From positions 62,001-126,000 of the forward strand of contig JADZEW010000021.1 in the NCBI GenBank assembly GCA_020850325.1: a stretch of 64,000 bases of DNA. The letters run 5' to 3'. This document shows positions 1 to 9,018 of the stretch, in pieces. The notes below the pieces were generated by a model, which saw nothing but the letters and a program-made list of their open reading frames with translations, was not told where the DNA came from and searched no databases. Source of the stretch: Methanoregulaceae archaeon. GTDB lineage: Bacteria > Armatimonadota > Fimbriimonadia > Fimbriimonadales > Fimbriimonadaceae. Within the stretch, counting starts at the first letter, position 1. The number at the start of each line of letters is the position of its first letter. The position numbers and the translations under genes are program-made.

Positions 1-22
1 GACCATCAAAAGAAGCAGGGCG

Positions 23-1015
23 ATGACCGATCTTGAGGCGATGGCTCGGGCGATTCGGCTCGCCGGACGTGGCTATCCGGCTCCCAATCCCCGCGTCGGT
101 TGCGTGATCGTGCGCGATGGGCTGGTCATCGGCGAAGGTTGGCACGAGGCGGCTGGGCGTCCCCACGCCGAGGTCATGGCTCTCGCGAACGGCGACGCCA
201 AGGGGGCGACCGCTTACGTGACCCTGGAGCCCTGCAACCACCACGGGCGAACTCCGCCCTGCGCAGAGGCCTTGATCGAAGCCGGGGTGAGCCGGGTGGT
301 CGTCGCTGTCGAAGATCCCAACCCGGAAGCCGCGGGTGGGGTCGCTCGCTTACGCGCGGCAGGCATCGCTGTGGACGTTGGCGTGGCCGCCGACCGAGCC
401 GCCGTGCAGAACGAGCGTTTCTTGACGGCTATGCGCCTCAGACGGGCGTTTGTGACCATCAAAGTGGCTATGGGCCTGGACGGACGCATCGCGCTGCCAA
501 GCGGCGAAAGCAAGTGGATCACGGGACCAGCCGCACGTCGCGAGGGCCATCGCCTTCGGGCCGAGATGGGCGCGGTGCTGGTTGGGAAAGGCACGCTGCT
601 GGCGGACAATCCGTACCTCACGGCTCGGATTCCCGGCGTCGTCAATCCGCCTACGCGCGTCGTGCTCGATCCGCAACACGACCTGCCGCGTGACTTAAAC
701 GTGTTTAACGAGGCTGCGCCTACGGTTGTCTTCTCGGCGGGTAGGTTCTCACCCCAGGACATCGCCGCGATGCTGTTCTCAATGGGCCATACCGGGCTCC
801 TCGTCGAGGGTGGTGCCGGAATGATCGGTTCGTTCCTTCAGGCGGATGTCGTCGATGCTCTGGAGGTGTTTGTCGCGCCGAAGCTATTGGGCCACGGCAA
901 GACGTGGCTTGAAGTACCGCTTCTTGATCGTCTTGATGAACCCGCTCGATGGCGCTTGCGCAGGACGGGCCGCCGGGGCGAGGATGTCCAACTGAGCTAC
1001 CGTCGGCGGCGGTAA
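23..1015 (+). CDS. ribD: Bifunctional riboflavin biosynthesis deaminase/reductase RibD
   Basis: Catalyses two consecutive cytosolic steps of riboflavin synthesis: deamination of the diaminopyrimidine, then NADPH-dependent reduction of its ribosyl side chain. The N-terminal cytidine-deaminase-like domain (about residues 1-145) has the zinc signature: H48-A-E50 and a PC...PPC element with C71 and C80. The C-terminal reductase domain (about 150-325) starts near the KVAMGLDGRIA stretch and has VLVEGGAGMIGSFL near residue 262. At 330 residues the length is close to that of the family. An AGCAGGGCG stretch just before the ATG can serve as ribosome binding site. The other riboflavin genes are not in the window. 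The next gene follows after 12 bases on the same strand, so the two are probably cotranscribed. Confidence 0.95.
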   Translation: MTDLEAMARAIRLAGRGYPAPNPRVGCVIVRDGLVIGEGWHEAAGRPHAEVMALANGDAKGATAYVTLEPCNHHGRTPPCAEALIEAGVSRVVVAVEDPNPEAAGGVARLRAAGIAVDVGVAADRAAVQNERFLTAMRLRRAFVTIKVAMGLDGRIALPSGESKWITGPAARREGHRLRAEMGAVLVGKGTLLADNPYLTARIPGVVNPPTRVVLDPQHDLPRDLNVFNEAAPTVVFSAGRFSPQDIAAMLFSMGHTGLLVEGGAGMIGSFLQADVVDALEVFVAPKLLGHGKTWLEVPLLDRLDEPARWRLRRTGRRGEDVQLSYRRRR

Positions 1016-1027
1016 GCTTCGCGCCCG

Positions 1028-1687
1028 ATGAAGCGTGCTTTGATCGTTTGGGGTGGTTGGGATGGCCACGAGCCGCGGGCCGTGGCGGAGCTCTTCGACG
1101 AGATCTTGAAGGGCGAGGGTGTTGATACCGTCGTGAGCGACACGCTTGACGCGTTCACCGACGCCGACCTGATGGCGAGTGTGAACCTGATCGTGCCGAT
1201 TTGGACCATGGGCGAGATTACGTCGGCCCAGTGCGACCCGGTCGTGGCCGCGGTCCGAGATCGCGGGGTCGGCATGGCGGGATGCCATGGCGGCATGTGT
1301 GATTCCTTCCGCTCGAACACCGAATGGCAGTTTATGACCGGTGGCCAGTGGGTTGCCCATCCAGGCAATGACGGCGTTCGCTATACGGTCAACATGACGT
1401 CGGTCGCGCACCCAATCACCGAGGGGCTGGGCGACTTCGAGGTCGTCAGCGAGCAGTACTACCTCCACACCGATCCAGGCAATCTGGTGCTCGCGACCAC
1501 GCATTTCCCCCATCCCGCGCACACGGAACCGCACGGCGAGAATCCCTGCGAGATGCCTCAAGTATGGGTGCGGAAGCATGGACGGGGCCGGGTCTTCTAT
1601 AGTGCGCTCGGCCACAGCCGAGCGGTGTTGGAAGCCGGCACCTCAAGAGAGTTGATGCGCCGGGGCTTCCATTGGGCGATGGCGTAG
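1028..1687 (+). CDS. ThuA-like domain protein
   Basis: A 219-residue protein of the ThuA (trehalose utilisation) family, which has a class I glutamine amidotransferase-like fold. Family features visible are the N-terminal LIVWGGWDGHEP stretch, the GCHGGMCD turn near residue 80, and the C-terminal PQVWVRKHGRGRVFYSALGH motif. The biochemical role of this family is poorly defined; some members lie in sugar utilisation loci, but here the neighbour is ribD. No signal peptide is visible, so the protein is probably cytosolic. The 12-base gap to ribD suggests one transcript. The family call is firm; the substrate is unknown. Confidence 0.85.
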   Translation: MKRALIVWGGWDGHEPRAVAELFDEILKGEGVDTVVSDTLDAFTDADLMASVNLIVPIWTMGEITSAQCDPVVAAVRDRGVGMAGCHGGMCDSFRSNTEWQFMTGGQWVAHPGNDGVRYTVNMTSVAHPITEGLGDFEVVSEQYYLHTDPGNLVLATTHFPHPAHTEPHGENPCEMPQVWVRKHGRGRVFYSALGHSRAVLEAGTSRELMRRGFHWAMA

Positions 1688-1806
1688 TTCCCTCACTTTC
1701 ACTCCGGTGAGAGGGAGGGTTAGGGAGGGAGAGCTCTTTGAGTCAGGCTTGACTCGGCGCCTCTCCACCCCCAACCCCTCCTCTCTAAAGAAAGGAGGGG
1801 GCTCGA
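1688..1806. repeat. Intergenic cluster of inverted repeats
   Basis: The gap between the convergent genes holds three inverted repeats: CCCTCAC/GTGAGAGGG, GAGTCA/TTGACTC, and CCTCCTCTC facing AAAGGAGGGGG near its end. The last unit closely resembles a stretch near 51375-51411, so it is probably a dispersed intergenic repeat. The structures could also end transcription from both sides, although no clear T-run is present. Confidence 0.5.
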
Positions 1807-2634
1807 TCACCGCAACCTGATGCGATCCGCTTCCAACTCGATCACGCCTTCTTTCCAGAGCGTGCCGATCAGCTTCTTGAACGCGCCCTTGCTGAGCCCG
1901 AAGCGGCGCTGAATCTCCTCCGGCGAAGAGCGATCGGAGACCGGAAGAGTGCCACCCGCAGCTCGCAGTTCGCTGAGGACGCGGCTCCGGGCGTCCATCA
2001 CGCGTTCATAGCCTTGCGGTCTAAGCGAAACTGCCACTCGTCCATCTTCCTTGCGGATCGCCTTCACGAACGCCGGGCGGACATCTCCGACGCGCAAGTC
2101 CTCATGCCATTCGTCGGGAAAGAGCGACCCCTTAACCTCGCCATTGATGATCACGGTGATGGCTTCATGGCCCCGGGCGACGACCATGATCTGCACCGGC
2201 TGGCCCACTTCTAGACTCCAGCCTTCGGTTTGCAGGAAGCGGTTGAGGCGGGTCGAGCACGCTGGCCGGCCGGAGACCTCGTCAAGATACACCCGCACGA
2301 TGTAGCTGCGGCCTTCGACCATGGGATCAACCTGCTCCTTGGGCGGGCAGAACAGGTCCTTGTCGAGTCCCCAATCGAGAAAAGCGCCACTCTTGGTTAC
2401 GCTGACGACGCGCATCTTGGCGAACTGGCCGACGGTGGCGAACGGCACTCTCCGCGTCGCGATGAGGCGGTCGTCGGAGTCGGTCAGGACGAACACCCGG
2501 ACGGTATCCCCCACCCGCATGGAGGAGTGACATTCCTTCTTGGGGAGCAGAACATCTTGGTTCTCATCGCCAAGAAAGAGCCCGTAGGGCGAGCCCCGGA
2601 GGATGCGCAACTCGTTGAACTCGCCAATCTTCAT
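1807..2634 (-). CDS. S1 RNA-binding domain protein, CvfB-like
   Basis: A 275-residue protein built of S1-like OB-fold domains with a C-terminal winged helix (SSPEEIQRRFGLSKGAFKKL), the architecture of CvfB/YitL RNA-binding proteins. In Firmicutes CvfB affects virulence gene expression and binds RNA; the role here is unknown. The opening MKIGEFNELRILRG is typical of the family. I chose the ATG at 2634 because it overlaps the stop of the upstream gene as ATGA, which implies translational coupling, and because the longer frame adds only an Arg-rich stretch lying inside the upstream gene. Cytosolic. Confidence 0.85.
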   Translation of the reverse strand: MKIGEFNELRILRGSPYGLFLGDENQDVLLPKKECHSSMRVGDTVRVFVLTDSDDRLIATRRVPFATVGQFAKMRVVSVTKSGAFLDWGLDKDLFCPPKEQVDPMVEGRSYIVRVYLDEVSGRPACSTRLNRFLQTEGWSLEVGQPVQIMVVARGHEAITVIINGEVKGSLFPDEWHEDLRVGDVRPAFVKAIRKEDGRVAVSLRPQGYERVMDARSRVLSELRAAGGTLPVSDRSSPEEIQRRFGLSKGAFKKLIGTLWKEGVIELEADRIRLR

Positions 2635-3104
2635 TCGTCGCCTTCTCCGATTCGCAAGACGATGCAACCCCTCATCTTGGGTTCAATGAAGATGTAGAGC
2701 TTGTCGGGGCCGCCCTCCGCGATTGCGCAGGCCGGGTGCCAGTCATCGACCACAAGGTCCTTCAGGCTGCGTCGGGTCTCGCCGCGGAGCCGATGCCCCT
2801 CGATCGCGTCGATAGAGGGATAAACGATCGACACCTCGGCGTGGGTGGCGTCTTGGAGTCCAAGCGAGGCGAGCGTGCGCTCCCACGTATAGAACACGGC
2901 GTCATCACGGAAGAACCGATTGCCAAACTTTGCGCGGGGCGTCGGGAAGAACTGCCGAAACTTCTTCTCCATCCGGTTGGGGATGAAGACGTCGATGAAA
3001 TCCTCGAGGACGTCAGTCGCTTCAGAATCGCTAAGCAGCCGAGGCGTGCCCCAGAGCTTCTTCCACTTCTCGACGCGTCCCTCTGGGGTGATCGGTTTGG
3101 CCAT
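2631..3104 (-). CDS. Hypothetical protein coupled to the CvfB-like gene
   Basis: A 157-residue soluble protein that I do not recognise. It has no signal peptide or membrane segment and is rich in aromatic and charged residues (for example FRQFFPTPRAKFGNRFF). Its stop codon overlaps the start of the S1-domain gene by four bases (ATGA), so the two are translated together, which suggests linked function. A TAGCTT box eight bases before the ATG could be a -10 element giving a very short leader. Coding potential is supported by the coupling and by uninterrupted GC-rich codons. Confidence 0.75.
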   Translation of the reverse strand: MAKPITPEGRVEKWKKLWGTPRLLSDSEATDVLEDFIDVFIPNRMEKKFRQFFPTPRAKFGNRFFRDDAVFYTWERTLASLGLQDATHAEVSIVYPSIDAIEGHRLRGETRRSLKDLVVDDWHPACAIAEGGPDKLYIFIEPKMRGCIVLRIGEGDE

Positions 3105-3130
3105 GCGTAGTCAAGCTACCCGAGGAGCCA

Positions 3131-3166
3131 CCAAAAAGCGCGAGGCGGTTCACCTCGCGCTTTTGG
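3131..3166 (-). terminator. Hairpin terminator after prepilin-like gene
   Basis: CCAAAA(A)GCGCGAGG and CCTCGCGCTTTTGG form a nearly perfect 14-bp stem around a short loop just beyond the stop of the minus-strand prepilin gene. The arms end in A/T runs, so the element may work in both directions. Confidence 0.7.
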
Positions 3167-3182
3167 CGGTGCCCTATGTAGG

Positions 3183-3836
<654 letters not shown>

Positions 3837-3903
3837 GGCTAAAACCTATACTAGGTAGGAGTATAGACGATCTGTTAGCATTATCGGGTTCGGTCACAAA
3901 AAA

Positions 3904-3937
3904 AGAGAGCCCCGAAACTCGATTTCGGGGCTCTTGC
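3904..3937 (-). terminator. Rho-independent terminator of the TPR gene
   Basis: Read on the minus strand, AAGAGCCCCGAAA and TTTCGGGGCTCTT form a 13-bp stem with a 5-base loop, followed by a run of eight T. This is a textbook terminator directly after the stop of the TPR gene. Confidence 0.92.
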
Positions 3938-3953
3938 TAGGCTCGAACTGGGC

Positions 3954-5705
3954 TTACGGTCGGGTCAGCTGAGGCAACCGTCCATAGCGCGTAAAGTAGC
4001 CGTAGACGTCGATCGCGCGCGGGATCGAACGGCCGCCAAGCTTCTTCGGGTCGAGTTCTTCGGCCTTCGCCTTGGCGGCAGTGGATCGGTTCTGGAAGTC
4101 CGTTGCCGCTCGATCCAAGTCTGCGAGCTTGGCTCGGGTGTCGGCATCGGGGTTCTTGGCATCGCGGCGGATGATCGACGCCTGATTCGCCAACTCGACA
4201 GCCATCGCGTAGTACACCATCGACGCCGTGTAATAGCCCGCCGGATAGTAGCTGCCGGCCCGCACGGTTGCGTCGGCATAGCTCACCGCGTCCGCAGGCT
4301 TACCCTGTAGCGTCTTCATGAAGGCGACGGCGGCGAGTGCCTGGGGCGACTCGGGCCAGGCCGCGAGAGCAGCCTCATAGTAGGCCGTGGCCGCGTCGAA
4401 CTGGTACTTCATTCCATCTTTGTCAGTGATTCGGTTCGAAACCACCGGCTCGATGGCCTGATTGCCGCGCTCGACATACATGTCGGCGTTCGCTGGCTCG
4501 GCAAGAAGGGCACGCCCGAATCGATCATCGGAGTCAGTGAAGCTTCGCAGCTGGTGTAGCAGGACAGCAAGGTAGTAGTTGACTTCGGTGCGCTGGCCCT
4601 CTTCCTTGGCGAGGTTGTTGGCGAGATTGCCAAAGGTGCCGGTGCGCCCGCGCCAGAGGGCAACGAATACTTGCGCGGTGCGAACACCCAAATCTTCCGG
4701 ATCGTTGCCGACCGCTTCGGTCATTGCCTTGTCGGACTCCGTGTCGTCGCCGGCGATCGCCTGAGCCACACTCATCATCGCGTAGCCGTACGCGTCCATC
4801 GAGCCAGCCTTGTCCATCATCCGCAAGGTCTCGTAGGCATCGGCGTTTCGGGCCGAACGCAACTGCGCGTAGGCGATTCGATTGCCGTACTCGGCTCGCT
4901 TGGGGTCTTTGATGAAATCCGGCTGGAGCGCCTTCACCGCGGCGTCAAAACGATACGTGCGGAGGAACGTGTCGGCGGCACGAAGGCGATTCTGATCGTT
5001 CACTTCGCCCACCGAGTCAGCGAGCTTGTCGAGGTTTTGGCGGCGGTACTCGGCGGCTTGCTTCATTGCCGAAGCGATGAGCTTCATGGCCTCGTCGCGG
5101 TTCGACATGCTTGCCCCGGCGCCTAATGCCTTGCGCAGGTTGATCGCGGCCAGGAGTTCTCGGCCCTCGGCGAAGTTTGCGTCGGCGGCAAGCGCATCTT
5201 GAGCGAACTGCTCAGCCTTGTCCATCACGCCTTTCGCAAGATAGGCGCGGGCCAGCAGGATTCGAGCGGGGTTGTAGTCGGCCTTCGCCTTCAGCGCAAC
5301 TCGGCCCGCGCGAATGGCGTCATCGAGCTTCTGGTCAGAAAGAAACTCGTTGCCTTGCTCCACGTGGAACTCTGCGCCCTTGCTGACCCCCGTATCGATG
5401 CTCAGTTTCAGATCTCGGCGGGCTTTCTCGCCTTCGCTGGTGTAAGCGACGAACCCGACGGCGTAGGGTCCCTCCTTCTCGTTCAGGGGATCGATCTTGA
5501 ACTCGTACGGCGTGCTGCTATCGCTATCGCGCAGCGAATCCCCGACGTAGAACTCGACCTGAGTTACTGGGTTATCCGAAACAACGGTGACCCGAAAGGT
5601 CTTCTCGGCCGAAATGACGTCGCCGTCCTTCACGTCCCGAACGTTGATCTCGATTTTGAGGGGCGTCCAGCCCAAAAGCGCCGAAGCGATAAGTGCGGTC
5701 AACAT
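3954..5705 (-). CDS. Secreted Ig-like/TPR repeat protein
   Basis: A 583-residue protein with a hydrophobic N-terminus (probable signal peptide, residues 1-14). A beta-rich domain about 20-105 resembles bacterial Ig-like modules (FRVTVVSDNPVTQVEFYVGDS). From about residue 112 onward there is a long array of tetratricopeptide-type helices. Such proteins usually act as scaffolds; no catalytic motif is visible. It is a single gene with its own terminator. The function cannot be deduced. Confidence 0.8.
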   Translation of the reverse strand: MLTALIASALLGWTPLKIEINVRDVKDGDVISAEKTFRVTVVSDNPVTQVEFYVGDSLRDSDSSTPYEFKIDPLNEKEGPYAVGFVAYTSEGEKARRDLKLSIDTGVSKGAEFHVEQGNEFLSDQKLDDAIRAGRVALKAKADYNPARILLARAYLAKGVMDKAEQFAQDALAADANFAEGRELLAAINLRKALGAGASMSNRDEAMKLIASAMKQAAEYRRQNLDKLADSVGEVNDQNRLRAADTFLRTYRFDAAVKALQPDFIKDPKRAEYGNRIAYAQLRSARNADAYETLRMMDKAGSMDAYGYAMMSVAQAIAGDDTESDKAMTEAVGNDPEDLGVRTAQVFVALWRGRTGTFGNLANNLAKEEGQRTEVNYYLAVLLHQLRSFTDSDDRFGRALLAEPANADMYVERGNQAIEPVVSNRITDKDGMKYQFDAATAYYEAALAAWPESPQALAAVAFMKTLQGKPADAVSYADATVRAGSYYPAGYYTASMVYYAMAVELANQASIIRRDAKNPDADTRAKLADLDRAATDFQNRSTAAKAKAEELDPKKLGGRSIPRAIDVYGYFTRYGRLPQLTRP

Positions 5706-5837
5706 AGCTCTATCCGTCGGGGCAAACAGAGAAAACTGGCCCCGTTATTGGACGCATCGTACCGCGTGAATCATTCGCGGAGTTGCACCGATCCTAGAAA
5801 TTGAACGATCCGTACAACATTGTTCCCAGAATGCCTG

Positions 5838-5843
5838 TACAAT
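5838..5843 (+). promoter_or_regulatory. Possible -10 box for the HTH/glycosyltransferase pair
   Basis: TACAAT lies 45 bases before the GTG start of the HTH gene. No convincing -35 is seen at 16-18 bases, but GTACAA occurs twice nearby (5816 region and here). The gene itself has a strong GAGGGGG ribosome binding site five bases before the start. Confidence 0.4.
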
Positions 5844-5888
5844 GCCCTTGGGAGATTGGCGCCGGCGCGCCGACAATGAGGGGGTACC

Positions 5889-6461
5889 GTGAAAAAACCC
5901 GAGTTTGACCCGTTGGAATACATCGAGAACGCGTTTCTCGATAAGCGAAAGCCTGAACCTAGGCTCGACGTCAGCGACCCCAGCATCCCCATCCCCACCT
6001 TGGGGGCCTACCTGAACAAGGAAGGGGCTCCCGTCGAGGCACCGCAGAGTCCTGGGGAAGGGCGCAAGCGATTCAAGAAGACGCAGATGAGTGCCCCGCG
6101 TCCGCGACGTCGGGGTGCGACGACCTCCGCGCCCGTCGATCCTGAACTTCAGGACGCGTGGCAGCACTTGCCGAAGAGCGTTGCCTTCCTCATCGAGTAC
6201 TTCGATGACTCGGTGACTGCCAACTCGTATCGTGGTGAGTTCAAGGAGACGCGGCAGGATCTTATCCGGCGGATTCTCGATCCCGAACTGTCCCTCGAAG
6301 AAACGGCGAGGCTGCTTGGCGTGTGCCCCGCGACCGTCCGACGCTATACGAATCGGGGCTGGTTGGTCCATCACCGCACGAAGGGCGGGCAACGCCGGTT
6401 CAAACTGAGCGGTGTCGTCAAGTTCGTCGAAGTTCACGGAAGGTTTCCCGAAGAGAAGTGA
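5889..6461 (+). CDS. MerR/excisionase-type helix-turn-helix protein
   Basis: A 190-residue protein whose C-terminal part (about 135-176) is a MerR-like helix-turn-helix: LSLEETARLLGVCPATVRRY followed by the wing TKGGQRRFK. The N-terminal 80 residues are Pro/Arg/Lys-rich and probably disordered; residues 88-130 are helical. The GTG start is preceded by GAGGGGG at good spacing. The stop overlaps the start of the glycosyltransferase (GTGA), so the two are coupled. It probably binds DNA, but the target is unknown. Confidence 0.82.
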   Translation: MKKPEFDPLEYIENAFLDKRKPEPRLDVSDPSIPIPTLGAYLNKEGAPVEAPQSPGEGRKRFKKTQMSAPRPRRRGATTSAPVDPELQDAWQHLPKSVAFLIEYFDDSVTANSYRGEFKETRQDLIRRILDPELSLEETARLLGVCPATVRRYTNRGWLVHHRTKGGQRRFKLSGVVKFVEVHGRFPEEK

Positions 6462-7648
6462 CTGATTCACGCCGGCTGAGGATCGCGCTGTTCTCCGACT
6501 CGGCGCTGCCGATCCTCAACGGTGTGAGCATCAGCATTCGGTCGCTGGTTCATGAGCTACGTTCGCGGGGCCACTCGGTCACAATCTTCACGGCGGCGCA
6601 CTTCAAGTATCGCGATCCCGACCCGAACACCATTCGGTTTCCGGCGATCGAAACCCCGTGGACGAAGGGCTACCCTTTGGCTTTTCCGCCTTTCTATCCG
6701 ATGCTCCGCGAGTTTCGGAAGCATGAGTTCGACATCGTCCACACTCACACACCGTTTACGATCGGTTACGTGGGTCTGCGCTGGGCCGAGTCGCACGATC
6801 TCCCGATCGTATCGACCTACCACACGCTGTACGATCGGTACGCCCACTACATCCCCTTGCCTCGGCGGTACATCCGGTTCAAGATCGCCAAGCACACGAG
6901 CTTTTACTATAACAATGTCGACCACGTGATCACACCGAGCGAGGCGTCGATGAAGTGGTTGCAGCGCCACTCGGTCACCACTCCAGTAACGGTCATTCCA
7001 ACGGGAGTCTCGAACGGGGCCATGATCGACCGGGCCGAGGCTCGCATGAGTCTGGGTGTCGCTCCCGACGAGCGAATCCTGCTGTACGTCGGGCGGATCG
7101 CCCAAGAGAAGAACCTCGGCACGCTGTTCGAGTCGGTGGCCATGGCGTTCCGTGAGGACCCACGGCTCCGACTTTGGTTGGTCGGCGACGGTCCGTATCG
7201 CGAAGAAGCGCGAGCGATGGTTCGAGCGTTGGGAATCGGCGATCGGGTTCGATTCGTCGGGTTCGTGCCTCGGGAGGAAGTCGATCCGTATTACGCGGCG
7301 GCCGATCTCTTTGTCTTCACGTCGGTCACCGAAACGCAGGGATTGGTCGTCCAGGAAGCGATGGCGTTTGGGTTGCCCGCGATCGTGGCCGTGGGCGGGG
7401 GGGCCTCGGCTAGCGTCGAGCACGGCGTCAACGGGTTCATTGTCAAGAACGAGGCTCAAGAAGTGACGACCCACATCCAACGCGTCCTTGCCGACGACCA
7501 CCTGTACGCTCGCCTTTCGGAGGCGGCGAGGGATTCGGTTCGGGGGTACACGACGGCCGATATGGGTGGGCGGGTCCTCGATCTGTATCGTCACGTGATT
7601 GGAGAGCGAGCCGTGCGGCGAGAGCAGGGCGTTCTCGCCGGTCTGTAG
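6458..7648 (+). CDS. GT4-family glycosyltransferase
   Basis: A 396-residue GT-B fold retaining glycosyltransferase. The N-terminal acceptor domain has LPILNGVSISI, typical of the diacylglycerol and phosphatidylinositol glycosyltransferase branch. The C-terminal donor domain has GRIAQEKNL and the EX7E motif in ETQGLVVQE. It likely transfers a sugar from a nucleotide-sugar to a lipid or glycan at the membrane; the acceptor is not predictable. I place the start at the GTG overlapping the HTH stop (GTGA), because the upstream extension of this frame is only a shadow of the HTH gene. No terminator with a T-run follows. Confidence 0.88.
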   Translation: MTDSRRLRIALFSDSALPILNGVSISIRSLVHELRSRGHSVTIFTAAHFKYRDPDPNTIRFPAIETPWTKGYPLAFPPFYPMLREFRKHEFDIVHTHTPFTIGYVGLRWAESHDLPIVSTYHTLYDRYAHYIPLPRRYIRFKIAKHTSFYYNNVDHVITPSEASMKWLQRHSVTTPVTVIPTGVSNGAMIDRAEARMSLGVAPDERILLYVGRIAQEKNLGTLFESVAMAFREDPRLRLWLVGDGPYREEARAMVRALGIGDRVRFVGFVPREEVDPYYAAADLFVFTSVTETQGLVVQEAMAFGLPAIVAVGGGASASVEHGVNGFIVKNEAQEVTTHIQRVLADDHLYARLSEAARDSVRGYTTADMGGRVLDLYRHVIGERAVRREQGVLAGL

Positions 7649-7730
7649 CTTCTACGTTACCGAGAACACCCCTTCGTCGGGGCTACGATCTCGCCGATCT
7701 TGGGCATGAAGCCAAAGAACGCGAGCGAGG

Positions 7731-8306
7731 CTAGTTCTTAATCTCGGGATACCCCTTGAAGAACTCCTTGAATGTGTCACTTAGCGCAAGCGGGATGGCC
7801 CACACTTGGCGATCGCTGGTCCTGTGCGAGGCTCGCGCGCTGCGGGCGGTGTTCGACCTAGCTGAGAAGATTGGCTTGCCAGACTTGACGTCAACCAACC
7901 ATGACTTCACTGTGGAGACACCGTAGCCGGACTCGAGGAAGTTCGCGCCGTCCTGTCGTGTGTCTGTGATGACGGTTAAGTGCACTAGGTCAGCCTGGAC
8001 GGACTTGCCCACCTCGAGGACGTTTGCTCTCGCGATGTTCTCCTCATCCGTAAAGTCGATACCGAGCGAAGTGATCGCCTTCGCGACGTCGGCATCTTCC
8101 ATCACCAAAAAGCCACGCTTCTTGAAGCTATCACGTAGCCAATCCGCTGCCGCCTTCTCCTGACGCGCCCTCAACTCCTTCCATTTCTCGCCGCTCGTAT
8201 TCAGCACCGGCAAGATCGCGACCTTGGTCGCCTTTGGATCGTACGTGACAACCGGAGGCTCGGCCTGGACCAGGCATAGAGTGAAAATGAGAGCGCTGAC
8301 CATCAT
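7731..8306 (-). CDS. Small secreted protein with a CsgG/LpoB-like core
   Basis: A 191-residue protein with an N-terminal signal peptide (MMVSALIFTLCLVQA). The body starts TKVAILPVLNTSG and continues with helices and strands ending in a solvent-exposed tail. That beginning resembles periplasmic TolB-N/CsgG/LpoB-like proteins, but the similarity is weak and is my inference. The start is fixed by a TATATT -10 exactly six bases upstream, which predicts a leaderless mRNA. GGAGGG lies between the box and the first ATG, so a second ATG immediately following could also be used. Confidence 0.7.
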   Translation of the reverse strand: MMVSALIFTLCLVQAEPPVVTYDPKATKVAILPVLNTSGEKWKELRARQEKAAADWLRDSFKKRGFLVMEDADVAKAITSLGIDFTDEENIARANVLEVGKSVQADLVHLTVITDTRQDGANFLESGYGVSTVKSWLVDVKSGKPIFSARSNTARSARASHRTSDRQVWAIPLALSDTFKEFFKGYPEIKN

Positions 8307-8324
8307 CCCTCCAATATAACACGG
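8307..8324 (-). promoter_or_regulatory. Extended -10 promoter, leaderless configuration
   Basis: On the minus strand CCGTGTTATATTG contains TGT-TATATT (an extended -10) six bases before the ATG at 8306, putting the predicted +1 on the A of the start codon. The same 13 bases occur before the next gene at 8947-8959. Confidence 0.65.
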
Positions 8325-8326
8325 TC

Positions 8327-8941
8327 TCAGCTGCCGATCGCATCGATTGCGTCGGATAGTTGCTTGACCGGCTTTAATGCGCTGCCCTTTAGGGAGTCCT
8401 CGTGATTGCCCAGCCGAATGAGCAACTCGCTACTTTTGGCGAGCTCTTTGAACTGGTCGGCCGTAATGCGAATGAACAACCTCTCGATGAAGCTCCGCCC
8501 AATCAGGATCCGCGTGAAGTCGTCAGTGTCCGCGACCCGCTCATACTTTGCCGGGAACCGTACGGGCTCATCCCCCCACCGCATAATGATCTCCGACACT
8601 CCACTCCACTGGGCGAGTTCTGAATCGGACCGGCGTTCGCCACTATCGACGGTTCTGCGGGTGCCAAAGGCCAAGGTGAGCTCAACTGGCCGGACAGCGT
8701 TCTTGCCTTTGAACGTGTAGTAGGCAATCCACGCAAAGCCGCTAATCGATCGAAACTTCACTTCGCCCGATGACCATGTCGTTTCGTTGGCCACCTTCGA
8801 ATATTGAACTTTGGGTGGCTTGACCTTCGACGTTGCGCCGCCCTGACGTTTCCGCACGCTTGCGGCACTCCCTCCAGATGCGTCTTGCGCAAGTCCGGGC
8901 AGTACTGTGAGCAGTAATGCAGCTTGAACGATCCCAGTCAT
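8327..8941 (-). CDS. Hypothetical secreted protein
   Basis: A 204-residue protein with signal peptide MTGIVQAALLLTVLPGLAQ followed by a Ser/Gly/Lys-rich linker (about 20-45) and a mixed alpha/beta domain. I do not recognise the family. I chose the ATG at 8941 because it begins a clear signal peptide and lies exactly six bases after a TATATT box; the longer frame upstream overlaps that promoter and the divergent gene. It lies upstream of the other small secreted gene, with its own near-identical promoter, so the two are probably expressed under the same conditions. Confidence 0.65.
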   Translation of the reverse strand: MTGIVQAALLLTVLPGLAQDASGGSAASVRKRQGGATSKVKPPKVQYSKVANETTWSSGEVKFRSISGFAWIAYYTFKGKNAVRPVELTLAFGTRRTVDSGERRSDSELAQWSGVSEIIMRWGDEPVRFPAKYERVADTDDFTRILIGRSFIERLFIRITADQFKELAKSSELLIRLGNHEDSLKGSALKPVKQLSDAIDAIGS

Positions 8942-8959
8942 GCGCTCAATATAACACGG
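8942..8959 (-). promoter_or_regulatory. Extended -10 promoter, leaderless configuration
   Basis: The minus strand carries CCGTGTTATATTG, identical to the element before the neighbouring gene. TATATT ends six bases before the ATG at 8941, so the predicted transcript starts at the start codon. Confidence 0.65.
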
Positions 8960-8975
8960 CCAGGCACTTTTCACG

Positions 8976-9004
8976 TTGCGAAACTCCGAGATCCCTTGTA
9001 TCAT
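8976..9004 (+). promoter_or_regulatory. Sigma-70-type promoter of the M42 peptidase gene
   Basis: TTGCGA (8976-8981) and TATCAT (8999-9004) are separated by exactly 17 bases, a good housekeeping promoter. The predicted +1 near 9011 leaves a short leader beginning GAGGTCTC before the GTG at 9019. Confidence 0.65.
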
Positions 9005-9018
9005 CGAGTGGAGGTCTC

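Noticed and set aside
6323-6457. Extended N-terminus of the glycosyltransferase
   Set aside because: Encodes an Arg/Pro-rich shadow of the HTH gene; the GTG at 6458 overlaps the HTH stop and begins the conserved domain.
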